In this document: positions 10,156 through 18,444 of the stretch, piece by piece
How positions within the stretch are numbered: the stretch's first letter is position 1
Layout of the letters: each line of letters begins with the position of its first letter
Source of the DNA: Numidum massiliense
Lineage (GTDB): Bacteria > Bacillota > Bacilli > Thermoactinomycetales > Novibacillaceae
Assembly: GCF_001375555.1 (NCBI RefSeq)
Contig: NZ_CTDZ01000009.1
Span: 1,791,758 to 1,855,757, forward strand
Direction of reading: 5' to 3'
DNA length: 64,000 bases
Notes under the pieces: generated by a model
The model's database searches: none
Told to the model about the DNA's origin: nothing
What the model saw: only the letters and a program-made list of their open reading frames with translations
Position numbers and translations under genes: made by a program

Positions 10156-11755
10156 TCCTTCCCTTTCGTCTTCCAAGCCAACAGCCGCTGTAAGACGTGA
10201 CGTCAAGGGCGAGCGAAAGCGAGGGCGTAGCCTTTACCCTTGACGGAAGGTCTGAAGCGACTACACTTCTATTGACGAAAGGAAGCGAGAACCAGAGATA
10301 ACGTGAGCTTGTAGTTATGTATGTCCAGTTTTAAGGGGTTTATCCGGTAAGCGGCAAGGTTAGGGTTAGCTTTGATTGGTACACTGAGTTTCAATTCCTC
10401 ATAGGTAAGATCGTAAGCGAATTGGTGTATCAAGGAAAAGTTCTCCACGAGAAGTTTCAATTCCTCATAGGTAAGATCGTAAGGCTTTCATGACTTTATT
10501 TGTGTACGTGGTTCGTTGCACTTGTTTCAATTCCTCATAGGTAAGATCGTAAGGGAAGAGCCTAGAGAAGTCGTACTCAAGGCAAAGTGGGTTTCAATTC
10601 CTCATAGGTAAGATCGTAAGGAAAAGTGGGCGAGAGAAAATGACGCTCCATCGCTGTTTCAATTCCTCATAGGTAAGATCGTAAGCGGACAACCAAACAG
10701 CAGAAGCATATCCGTCAGTCAGCGGTTTCAATTCCTCATAGGTAAGATCGTAAGGAAGTCTTACTAGGCCATGGCGTGCGGATCATCTCCGTTGTTTCAA
10801 TTCCTCATAGGTAAGATCGTAAGTTCATTCGATCCCTCCTTATTCTGATGTGGAATACTGTTTCAATTCCTCATAGGTAAGATCGTAAGGTGTCGGGTCG
10901 TAGTCAATACCGTCGGGCTTTTTGGTTTCAATTCCTCATAGGTAAGATCGTAAGGAGACTGCCCTCTTGTCGGTAGCCAGCTGCCACGGTTTCAATTCCT
11001 CATAGGTAAGATCGTAAGAAGTTCTCCTCAAACGCCATTTTTCGCTTCATCGAAGAGTTTCAATTCCTCATAGGTAAGATCGTAAGTGGCAAGCATATAT
11101 TCCAGTGAGTCCTGGAACTCGTGAGTTTCAATTCCTCATAGGTAAGATCGTAAGTCCGGCATCACCCTTTTCCCTTCCCAGTCCCGAGCGAAGTTTCAAT
11201 TCCTCATAGGTAAGATCGTAAGGTCTGCGACTGAAAGCCACGACTACTTTATCGCGGCGCTGTTTCAATTCCTCATAGGTAAGATCGTAAGCCGTCTGTA
11301 TTACAATCCGGGGTATAATTTTTCTAAGGAGTTTCAATTCCTCATAGGTAAGATCGTAAGTTTCCTGCAACCGCACCTCTTCGCGTTGCCTATGCTGTTT
11401 CAATTCCTCATAGGTAAGATCGTAAGCACTCGTCTTTGTAGTAGTTTGGACCGTACCGGCGCTGTTTCAATTCCTCATAGGTAAGATCGTAAGCTTTTAT
11501 CACCGGATGGTTCGGTGGCGGGGGGTTGTTTCAATTCCTCATAGGTAAGATCGTAAGATTATGATTCCAGGAACTCCTTTTTCCAGAGCTCAAGGTTTCA
11601 ATTCCTCATAGGTAAGATCGTAAGCTTTTTGCATTTGATACAGCAGTATGCCCCGTCATCGTTTCAATTCCTCATAGGTAAGATCGTAAGTTTAGAGAAA
11701 AACCTTTCATATTTCTTCGTGTCTTGTTTCAATTCCTCATAGGTAAGATCGTAAG

Positions 11756-11950
11756 CCCAAAAAACCCTTGAAACTACTACTAATCATACATTAGTCATCA
11801 CACGATATACAACCTTTTCGTTAAACCGAAAACAATGCGTATCACATGGTAATCCCTTTCTTTCTTGCCCTTTCTCACAAATACTCGCTTTTTCAAATTG
11901 TCGTCGATCCCCCCGGGGTTACAACGCCATAGAGGGTCGACGACAAAAAA
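11756..11950 (-). promoter_or_regulatory. Leader of CRISPR array 1 with conserved dyad
   Basis: This A/T-rich region lies between cas2 and the first leader-proximal repeat. It resembles 43045-43240 beside array 2 in two blocks. The first is the array-adjacent 55 bp (shared + strand words: CCAAAAAA, CTACTA, ATACATTA, ATCACACGA, ACAACC). The second is a 10-bp inverted repeat, TTGTCGTCGA at 11898-11907 and TCGACGACAA at 11937-11946, around a G+C-rich centre with CCCCGGGGTTACAACGC. The block order and the distance to the array (142 bp here, 141 bp there) are conserved. This is where crRNA transcription and spacer integration should begin. The rest of 11951-12103 shows nothing further. Confidence 0.85.
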
Positions 11951-12103
11951 GCGGAAAAAATCCCCTTCAAAGCAAAGAAATACCGGCTTAATTGACAGCC
12001 ATCGCCCACCCACAAACACATTTGAATAAACAACAAATATTCCCGTTGTCTTTCTTCATTTTCTTCATCACTAATAAAACAATACAACACTAATACGGCG
12101 CCA

Positions 12104-12367
12104 TCACAAAATGAATTCTTCGCCGCCCTTCTTCAGTCCCATCTCCTCACGCTTTGAATACTTCTGCGTGCGGAACGTATAAAAGATCACCGAATCCTCC
12201 TCCTCATTCATAAGACGCTCTAACTCCATCTTCAATTTTACATAATTGGCGTTAGATATTTCCCCTTCTAGAACGGAGTTTTGCACCCAGTGTAAATACT
12301 TACGGGCAATCTTCAAAGCCTTCGCAACACGTTTTTCGTTGAAATCATATACAAGTATAACAAACAT
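12104..12367 (-). CDS. cas2: CRISPR-associated endonuclease Cas2
   Basis: An 87-aa ferredoxin-fold protein. The N-terminal VILVYDF has the conserved Asp of beta-1, followed by KIARKYLHWVQNSVLEGEIS and VIFYTFR, all as in Cas2 of type I-B loci. With Cas1 it forms the spacer integrase. The ATG at 12367 has AAGGAGGTG just upstream. It lies 276 bp downstream of cas1, unusually far because these genes often overlap. 12368-12643 shows no gene but could hold a separate promoter. The gene is followed by the leader of array 1. Confidence 0.95.
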   Translation of the reverse strand: MFVILVYDFNEKRVAKALKIARKYLHWVQNSVLEGEISNANYVKLKMELERLMNEEEDSVIFYTFRTQKYSKREEMGLKKGGEEFIL

Positions 12368-12643
12368 ATTTCACCTCCTTACCTCGCCACTGATACCTAC
12401 TAGTTGTCATCAACTACCGTACACGTGTACGCGACAAAGAATATTCACGAACAAATACGTACAATGATTGTTTGTCACCTAGTTAGGCCATTGGCCATCC
12501 ACCGCATCACTGACACACCTAAAAATCACGCAACTAAAAACGTGACGACACTAGCTTTCCCCTAGGCCACTTAGCTTACGTTACAATCCGCCTAACATGA
12601 CTACTCCATACCTAAAACTCCCTACCCAAACGTGATACATTCG

Positions 12644-13648
12644 TCACCACAACGATTGATACGGTTCATATAACCGTTCATCCAGAAAGTGTTTCTGGAT
12701 TTTGTACAGTTCGAGCCGAATTAGGCGGCGGTAGGAGACAGATTTCCCCAAGTGGCGGTGGTTGACAGTCGTTTTCATCCGCTTGTCCAATTCTTGCACG
12801 AACTTCTTCCTTCCGGTCTCCGACAATAAGATCCCGTCTGTGTGCCCGTCAAAATCTTTCTTTGTAAGCATCTTCTTGTTAACGAGCGAAAAAATGAGGC
12901 GATCAACCATGATCGGTTTAAAAATCTCTGCCACATCCAAATTTAGTGAAAATCGACGGAAGTTCGTCGCGTGTAAATAGCCGATCCGTGGATCTAAAAA
13001 TGTCTTATATATCTCACTCAACACCGTCGTATAGCAAATCGAATTTCCAAAACTAATCATCGCATTGACCCGGTTTTTTGGGGGTCGTTTCGTCCTCTTC
13101 TCAAATACGAAGTCGGGGTTGTTCATTATGTAGTCAAACGACTGGTAATACCGCTCGCGGGCGTGACCTTCCACTGCCATCAATTCTTCCACTGTCTCCG
13201 TCTCTGCAAGCTGTGATTGATCACTTTTCATCTGTATTAGCAATTCTTCTAAAACATCCCTACCAGATGCAACTCGACCTCGATAATACTTCAATACTTG
13301 CATCATTTGCGCGATTGAACCGTCCACAAAGGCGCGTGCTAAGGCAAGTCGTTTCTCTTGATCAATATAATGTTCAACTTGTTTTACGACGACATGGCCG
13401 GCATTGTAATGTTCCCGTGGGTAAAAAGTTCCCACGTAATACCCATGATGGTTAAAATAATGGACACAAATCTCCTTTTGTGACGCAAATTCAAGAAAGC
13501 GCTTCGAGACATCTACTTCGCCAAAAATGAAAATGTCGTTCGTGTCCTCGACAGGAATGTACTTCCGCCTTTCCTCCGATTCAAAGTAAAGACTGTTGTC
13601 TTTTCGCCTTAGTTCCCCGCTTTGAAAAATATACAACGTTTTCCTCAT
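12644..13648 (-). CDS. cas1: CRISPR-associated endonuclease/integrase Cas1, type I-B
   Basis: A 334-aa protein with the Cas1 beta domain (TLYIFQSGELRRKDNS; VEDTNDIFIFGEVDVSKRFL) and the all-alpha catalytic domain. The metal-binding residues are seen in TTVLSEIYKTF (Glu), IGYLHATN (His) and LNLDVAEIFKPIMVDRL (acidic cluster). Together with Cas2 it inserts new spacers next to the leader. It starts at the ATG at 13648 with GGAGG 8 nt upstream and follows cas4 closely. The HH(G)YYVGTFYPRE region matches I-B Cas1. No lesion is seen. Confidence 0.96.
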   Translation of the reverse strand: MRKTLYIFQSGELRRKDNSLYFESEERRKYIPVEDTNDIFIFGEVDVSKRFLEFASQKEICVHYFNHHGYYVGTFYPREHYNAGHVVVKQVEHYIDQEKRLALARAFVDGSIAQMMQVLKYYRGRVASGRDVLEELLIQMKSDQSQLAETETVEELMAVEGHARERYYQSFDYIMNNPDFVFEKRTKRPPKNRVNAMISFGNSICYTTVLSEIYKTFLDPRIGYLHATNFRRFSLNLDVAEIFKPIMVDRLIFSLVNKKMLTKKDFDGHTDGILLSETGRKKFVQELDKRMKTTVNHRHLGKSVSYRRLIRLELYKIQKHFLDERLYEPYQSLW

Positions 13649-13677
13649 CGATTAGTCCTCCATTCGATATCCTCCGT

Positions 13678-14211
13678 TCAGCCCTCCGCCCAACAGTACT
13701 CGCGATACCCACACTGGCGACAGAGGTTGATTTTCTTCGGGGGAGGCGGCACCGGCATTTTCGCAATCCGCCGAATTTCACCAATGGCCTCCTCTAGCGC
13801 CGCCACCATTTCGTCCGTTAACGCGACACTCTCTTTCTTCTTTTCTTCCGGAAAAAGCAATTCGCCCCTTGCCGAAATACCCATCTGTCGCAATGTATAC
13901 AAATAAAAAGCGAGCTGATGACGGGCACTCATTACAAACTTCGACGACTTCTTTACCTCTTTAACGACGAGCTCACCGGACTCTTTTTTCATGCGATCTA
14001 TTTTAATCGCATCGATAGCAACTTCTTTTTTTTCGCGACCATAGCGATACTCGTGAATAAACCGCCCAATCTCAATGTTCTCATCCTCTTGATCAGGGGT
14101 AATTTGATGTTTGTTCAACCACACTTCTCGCTGACAAATAAAGTAATACCATATATCTGTCCCCGTCACTGGCATTTCCTGATCCCCATCTTTTGTCTGC
14201 AACTCTTCCAC
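13678..14211 (-). CDS. cas4: CRISPR-associated exonuclease Cas4
   Basis: A 177-aa RecB-like nuclease that trims prespacers and helps select the PAM end. The four Cys of the 4Fe-4S cluster are visible: Cys26 (WYYFICQREVW) and Cys164, Cys167, Cys173 (LCRQCGYREYC). Nuclease motifs include GRFIHEY, AIDAIKIDRM and LVVKEVKKSSK (Glu-Val-Lys), with the QLAFYLYTL motif downstream. The GTG at 14211 has AGGAGG at 8-nt spacing; the GTG at 14220 overlaps that site and is less likely. The gene lies between cas3 and cas1. Confidence 0.94.
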   Translation of the reverse strand: MEELQTKDGDQEMPVTGTDIWYYFICQREVWLNKHQITPDQEDENIEIGRFIHEYRYGREKKEVAIDAIKIDRMKKESGELVVKEVKKSSKFVMSARHQLAFYLYTLRQMGISARGELLFPEEKKKESVALTDEMVAALEEAIGEIRRIAKMPVPPPPKKINLCRQCGYREYCWAEG

Positions 14212-14287
14212 CGCTTTCACCTCCTAAAAGTTCCCTTAACAGACGCATTGGACAGCTTTTGAAACTTTACTAACTTTATTAGCGCAG

Positions 14288-16753
14288 TTAAATAAAGTTG
14301 TCATACTCCTCAAAGGGCGCCTTCAAACCGACCTGTGCGTCGTACGCATCGTTTCCATAAAGGCATGGCACTCGCTGCTGTAGAAAATCTTCTCTACTGG
14401 CGACTTGCAACGCTTTTTTGACTGGGACGTTTAACACGTAGTAACCGAACAAAATCATGAACTGTTTGCGTTCGTCAAATGACAGCTTCGCCATGTACGA
14501 CTGATCAGCAAAACGATCATATACCTCATGACCGCTAAACACGTCGAACTTCTGCTGTAACGCAACAAACTTATTCGGTAACCATTGTCGCTCAGTATCA
14601 GTAGGGTCCCACGGTACAAACAACGGCAGTTTCAAATAGTCTGGGCCAAATGGTTGGAAGTCGGCAAGTTCTTCCCAACGGCCTTCATAAGCGCTACGAA
14701 TGTGAGCAAGCACCGTTTCATACGTATTTTGACGAAACATTTCCTCGTAATACTGTTGCACGAGTTGTGTTAGTTCCGACTCGCTCCAGCGCGGCTTCGC
14801 CTCTATTAGCTCATCTGTAATTTGCCGCAATGCTTTAGCGTAAATGAACGTTCGCGTATTTGTCTTCCCGTGGCGCAAGAAAGGAAAGACAGTGATCGTT
14901 CCCTTTTTTCCACCTTCTGCGTGGCGGTTAACCCTTCCGGCCGCTTGCACGATCGACGGTAAAATCGGCAATGCCCGCGCGACGTGGCGAAAACTTACAT
15001 CGACCCCCGCCTCAATGACTTGCGTCGACACGACATATAATGGCGGGCCGTCCGAATGTGCGAGTGCCGCACGTACTTTTTCAATGGCGATCGATTTGTG
15101 TAACGGTGTCATCAGACCATGTAATAAGAACAGCTGGCGCTCATCGTTCCGTTCGCCGTCGACCCCACCTTCATCCTTGCACGCTACACCCCAATGTTTG
15201 TCCTCCTCATCATTTCCGAACGTATGTCCAATACCAACTCCTTCAGTCGCTTCTGATCCTTCCCAACCGAGCGCATCCTTTAACTCGTGATACACGCGGT
15301 AAGCGTCCTCAATCGTATTTAAAATCGCTGCTTGTGACCGTGTCTCCCGATCCAATAAAAACTGCGTGAGTGACACTTCATCTTTTGCCTCTTCGCGTAT
15401 TAATTCATAACGGTCGTTTTCTGCCGTTGCTTCGATGGTAAGTGCCGCTGGTCGCCGTGATAAACCGTAATGAAACGGTGGCATCGTCGCCGACAAAAAG
15501 ATCACTTTCAAATTGACAAGTGACGCGAGCGCCTCTAAACCGCACAGAAATAAATTCCACACTTCCGGATTAAAGATTTGCGGCTCGTCGATAATGATGA
15601 CACTATCGCGCAAAAAGGCGCGGCGTAGGGCATCCTGGGAGCGCCGCGGGAACAGCGCCTTACTGAACTGCTGAAAACTCGTGCAGACGATCGCATGTGC
15701 CCACGACTCCATCGCCAATTGACTACTCGCTGCCCGTTGCTCGTCATCGTCGTCTAACACTGCAAGCGAATGGTGCTCTAACGCTTTTTCCCGTAAAACC
15801 TCTTCGATCACGTGGCTCGTCTGTTCAAGAATCGATAAGTAAGGGGCTACGTATACGATCTTGCGATAGCCCTGCTGTTCGCCAAACCACGCTCCCATTT
15901 TTAAGGCAGTAACCGTCTTCCCGTAACCTGTAGGCATCTCTAATGTGTAAAACCTCGCATCCGCACGCTGAGCCAATTGCGCCATAATATCTGCTTGCGC
16001 TTTCACGCGCACGGTCGCAAGGGGATGATTGCCGTTCTCCCGGCAAAACTGTTCCAAATAACGCTGATGCTGTCTGTGCTGTTTAGGTGCGAGCCACACG
16101 GTATCCACTGTACGCACGTCGAATCGATCACCAGCGATTAAACTCGTCGTCAGATCCCGCCATTTTTGCAACTCTTCCATCAGCTGTAGGGCTTCCCACT
16201 CGTCGTAACCGAGGTCAAGGGCGTCCAGCGCTTCCTCAATCGCGTCCTCTGCTTCGTCGATCCACACTTCAAACGACTCTTCCGTACATGGCACATCACA
16301 CAGCGTGTCGTACTGCTCGTGAATAAACGTTTCAATCCCAGGAAGGTCGTACATGTCCCAATCATAGCGTTTTAGCCAGCGGTCATCCGTCAAATTATGT
16401 AACTGGCTATGGTGGTCTGCAATATCGCGTGTCAACCAAAGCCAACAGACGCAATCGTCGTCCCAACGGTCTGTTTCTTGCAATAAGTGATAGCCGAAGT
16501 AGGAAAAAAAGAAGGCCCCACAAGCCGCGTGGGTGGGACCTTTCTTAATGCTGTCACTCACAATGTACGCCTGCCACTCAGCGTGACTTTTAGCTAGATC
16601 GTGACATAGCCCTGCGAGCCCGACGAGTTGGTGCAACGGCTCTTCTCGTTCCGGAAAATATCGCGCCATCGCCTTCCGAACACGAACGAGGTGATCGACT
16701 AGCAACGACCCTGGACGCGCGATACATTGTGAAAACGGAACTATACGAGACAT
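14288..16753 (-). CDS. cas3: CRISPR-associated helicase/nuclease Cas3 with N-terminal HD domain
   Basis: An 821-aa interference nuclease-helicase that degrades DNA recognised by Cascade. The HD nuclease domain comes first (LAGLCHDLAKSHAEW, His51-Asp52, and His126-His127 region ADHHSQLH). The SF2 helicase follows: Walker A EMPTGYGKT near 272-280, Walker B IIDEPQ near 389-392 (DEPQ box), LSATMP, and the motif V/VI region VIEAGVDVSF ... QAAGRVNRH. The ATG at 16753 overlaps the 3' end of cas5 and has GGGGG upstream; the longer form from 16786 would start inside cas5. All catalytic motifs look intact. Confidence 0.95.
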   Translation of the reverse strand: MSRIVPFSQCIARPGSLLVDHLVRVRKAMARYFPEREEPLHQLVGLAGLCHDLAKSHAEWQAYIVSDSIKKGPTHAACGAFFFSYFGYHLLQETDRWDDDCVCWLWLTRDIADHHSQLHNLTDDRWLKRYDWDMYDLPGIETFIHEQYDTLCDVPCTEESFEVWIDEAEDAIEEALDALDLGYDEWEALQLMEELQKWRDLTTSLIAGDRFDVRTVDTVWLAPKQHRQHQRYLEQFCRENGNHPLATVRVKAQADIMAQLAQRADARFYTLEMPTGYGKTVTALKMGAWFGEQQGYRKIVYVAPYLSILEQTSHVIEEVLREKALEHHSLAVLDDDDEQRAASSQLAMESWAHAIVCTSFQQFSKALFPRRSQDALRRAFLRDSVIIIDEPQIFNPEVWNLFLCGLEALASLVNLKVIFLSATMPPFHYGLSRRPAALTIEATAENDRYELIREEAKDEVSLTQFLLDRETRSQAAILNTIEDAYRVYHELKDALGWEGSEATEGVGIGHTFGNDEEDKHWGVACKDEGGVDGERNDERQLFLLHGLMTPLHKSIAIEKVRAALAHSDGPPLYVVSTQVIEAGVDVSFRHVARALPILPSIVQAAGRVNRHAEGGKKGTITVFPFLRHGKTNTRTFIYAKALRQITDELIEAKPRWSESELTQLVQQYYEEMFRQNTYETVLAHIRSAYEGRWEELADFQPFGPDYLKLPLFVPWDPTDTERQWLPNKFVALQQKFDVFSGHEVYDRFADQSYMAKLSFDERKQFMILFGYYVLNVPVKKALQVASREDFLQQRVPCLYGNDAYDAQVGLKAPFEEYDNFI

Positions 16754-17475
16754 ATCGCTTTGCCCCCAATGTATGCGACGCGGCACGAAGCTTCGGCTTT
16801 ATGGTTTAAACGGAAAGAAATCGGCCGCCCGTCTTTTTCATAAATGTAAGCGAGAGAGCGTTCAAACGTTCGCTCGCCGAGATAATCTTGCATAAAACCG
16901 CCTGCGCGACTGTAATAGCGCTCTTCCTCTAGAATAAGCTCCCGCACGAGCTGAGTCGGTACAACGGCGGGTGTTTCGATCACATCGTCTTCTGCTACGT
17001 TGGCTGCACTTGACGCGTTCTCCGTGTTAGACGCGTCTGCTGTATTTAACGTCTGAACGTCTGTTTCATAAGTGACAAGTTCCGGGAATGTCAACGCAAA
17101 CGCTACCCCTAAGTACGTATGGTAGACGGACTGTCTGCTATTAAGCTTCTCCGCTAGTTCCGTCACGTGCTCGTCACCCACGTAATACAAACGATACGCT
17201 GGCGCAACGAGCAGTTCCATCGTCGTTGGTCGGTTAAAACTCTTTCCCGCATCTTTGCCGATCAGAGACAGCTGTTGTGCGGACGTACGCACCGGTTGGA
17301 GTAATTGAATCCCGATCTGATCATTCGTGACAAAATCAGTCTTTCCGAGAATGCTACCGACGAGCCCTTTTGCCGCGGTCGGCGTAATAAACGGGTAGGT
17401 CAACTGTGTCGCCGTCGTATCCGGACGGCGAAAGTGGGCCACCTTTCCTTTTAGATCAAATACTACCGCATCCAT
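16741..17475 (-). CDS. cas5: Type I-B Cascade subunit Cas5
   Basis: A 244-aa RAMP protein that binds the 5' handle of the crRNA. The N-terminal fold is typical of Cas5b/Csh-type: AVVFDLKGKVAHFRRPDTTA, then YPFITPTAAKGLVGSILG. Residues about 150-180 (TLNTADASNTENASSAANVA) form a Ser/Ala/Asn-rich linker not needed by the fold and probably flexible. It lies 9 bp downstream of cas7 and overlaps cas3. Confidence 0.92.
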   Translation of the reverse strand: MDAVVFDLKGKVAHFRRPDTTATQLTYPFITPTAAKGLVGSILGKTDFVTNDQIGIQLLQPVRTSAQQLSLIGKDAGKSFNRPTTMELLVAPAYRLYYVGDEHVTELAEKLNSRQSVYHTYLGVAFALTFPELVTYETDVQTLNTADASNTENASSAANVAEDDVIETPAVVPTQLVRELILEEERYYSRAGGFMQDYLGERTFERSLAYIYEKDGRPISFRLNHKAEASCRVAYIGGKAICLV

Positions 17476-17484
17476 GGCGCTCGC

Positions 17485-18441
17485 CTACCACAAAGGTTGT
17501 TGGAACGTAGATATATCGCCATCGACAGTCACGGACGGATGCACCCAAACTCTGACGCGGGCAATTTTATCTCCGTATTGTTTTACGGTCTCCAACAACG
17601 GTTGCAATTGTATAGAAATGTCTTTAAGCGACGACGGACGTTTACCCGCACTACGCCATGCGTCTTCACCCGGATTTAACGAAATTAAATCTTCAAGGTA
17701 GCCGATGCGGAAGAACGGGTCGCGGTACTCGACGTGAGCGAGTAAAAGTGGTTGCTGTTGACCCCGACCTCGCGCCTGCCGATGTTGTGTGCCCTGCCAC
17801 AACGCCTTCAATAGTAACTCTTGATCATCCGCAGTCATACCGGTCTGCGCGGCAATCTTCGCGTTGATCACGCCTGGCATCGCAAACACGGCGAAAGGCA
17901 CGACATAGCTCGTCCAAATCGTCCCTTGTGTCTTCCCTTCTTCCCCGTCTTTCACGTCCGCACTCGGCATGACGACAGTGCCTTGCACGTATTGACTATC
18001 TACGGGGTGTAACGAATGTGCCCAGCCAAACTGCACCGGACCCGTCAAGTGAAACTTCGGCTTAACCGAGTAGACGATCCCGAAGGTACGCACGTCAAAA
18101 CTGTGTTCGAGTAGCACATTCTTCATATCGGTTTTAGCTTCTTTTTCTTTGTTAACCGTCTTGGCAATTAAGTCAGCTAAGCTTCCACGCCCTAACAATT
18201 TCCCTTTGTCATTCACTTTTTGTTGGACGAAGATGAAATTGTTGCCTGCTTCGCCTCCGTCCGGCTCGGCGTCAATGACATAATCGCGCACGTCTCGCTT
18301 GATACTGACATCGCTCAGCGAAATCCGCCCGTCCTCTTCTGGAAACAAGCGGCGCGCGTCACTGTCTTGTAGCGGATCCCGGTTCGGTATCCCGTCCTTC
18401 ACCGATTTAACGAACAAAATTTCTCCATTATTAATTGTCAT
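17485..18441 (-). CDS. cas7: Type I-B Cascade backbone subunit Cas7 (Csh2 family)
   Basis: A 318-aa RAMP protein forming the crRNA-binding backbone. The start MTINNGEILFVKSVKDGIPN and DSDARRLFPEEDGRISLSDV are characteristic of Csh2/Cst2-type Cas7. VRDYVIDAEPDG and KPKFHLTGPVQFGWAHSLHP fit the thumb/palm region. The GTG-ATG start lies just after the cas8b stop, and the cas8b codons themselves (GAGGAGGAA) supply the ribosome binding site, so translation is coupled. It is expected to be the most abundant Cascade subunit. Confidence 0.93.
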   Translation of the reverse strand: MTINNGEILFVKSVKDGIPNRDPLQDSDARRLFPEEDGRISLSDVSIKRDVRDYVIDAEPDGGEAGNNFIFVQQKVNDKGKLLGRGSLADLIAKTVNKEKEAKTDMKNVLLEHSFDVRTFGIVYSVKPKFHLTGPVQFGWAHSLHPVDSQYVQGTVVMPSADVKDGEEGKTQGTIWTSYVVPFAVFAMPGVINAKIAAQTGMTADDQELLLKALWQGTQHRQARGRGQQQPLLLAHVEYRDPFFRIGYLEDLISLNPGEDAWRSAGKRPSSLKDISIQLQPLLETVKQYGDKIARVRVWVHPSVTVDGDISTFQQPLW

Positions 18442-18444
18442 CAC

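Larger units (their letters stand above)
8852..10346 (+). mobile_element. IS3-family insertion sequence, copy 1, 1495 bp, in CRISPR array 1
   Basis: The element runs from CTATTAAGCCCCTATAG to GGGGTTTATCCG. Imperfect terminal inverted repeats share TAA(G/A)CCCC and CTTGGACAT/ACTGGACAT. It sits at the end of the repeat at 8822-8851; GTAAG is duplicated at 8847-8851 and 10347-10351. The spacer that originally followed that repeat starts at 10352. OrfA and OrfB are joined by a -1 frameshift signal. It is identical to the copies at 33347-34841 and 38909-40403 as far as I compared them. Confidence 0.95.
5424..11755 (-). CRISPR. CRISPR array 1, type I-B repeat, 73 repeats, split by IS3 copy 1
   Basis: I count 73 copies of a 30-bp repeat with spacers of about 34-39 bp. 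Read on the minus strand the repeat begins CTTACGATC and ends TATGAGGAATTGAAAC, giving the ATTGAAAC 5' handle typical of Cas6-processed I-B crRNAs. The two repeats furthest left (5424, 5488) carry a C/T change (GATCGC on + strand), as expected for the old, leader-distal end. The leader is at the right end, next to cas2. Repeats 1-52 occupy 5424-8851, IS3 copy 1 occupies 8852-10346, and repeats 53-73 occupy 10388-11755. The two spacers at 6453-6489 and 6520-6556 are identical. Confidence 0.98.

Noticed and set aside
9781-10206. 141-aa ORF antisense to the IS3 transposase (also at 34276-34701 and 39049-39474)
   Set aside because: It occurs only because the IS is present in three copies; it lies opposite the conserved DDE frame and has no ribosome binding site or recognisable domain.
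11898-11946. The leader dyad as a tracrRNA or anti-repeat
   Set aside because: It has no complementarity to the repeat, and the linked systems (I-B, III-B) do not use tracrRNA.
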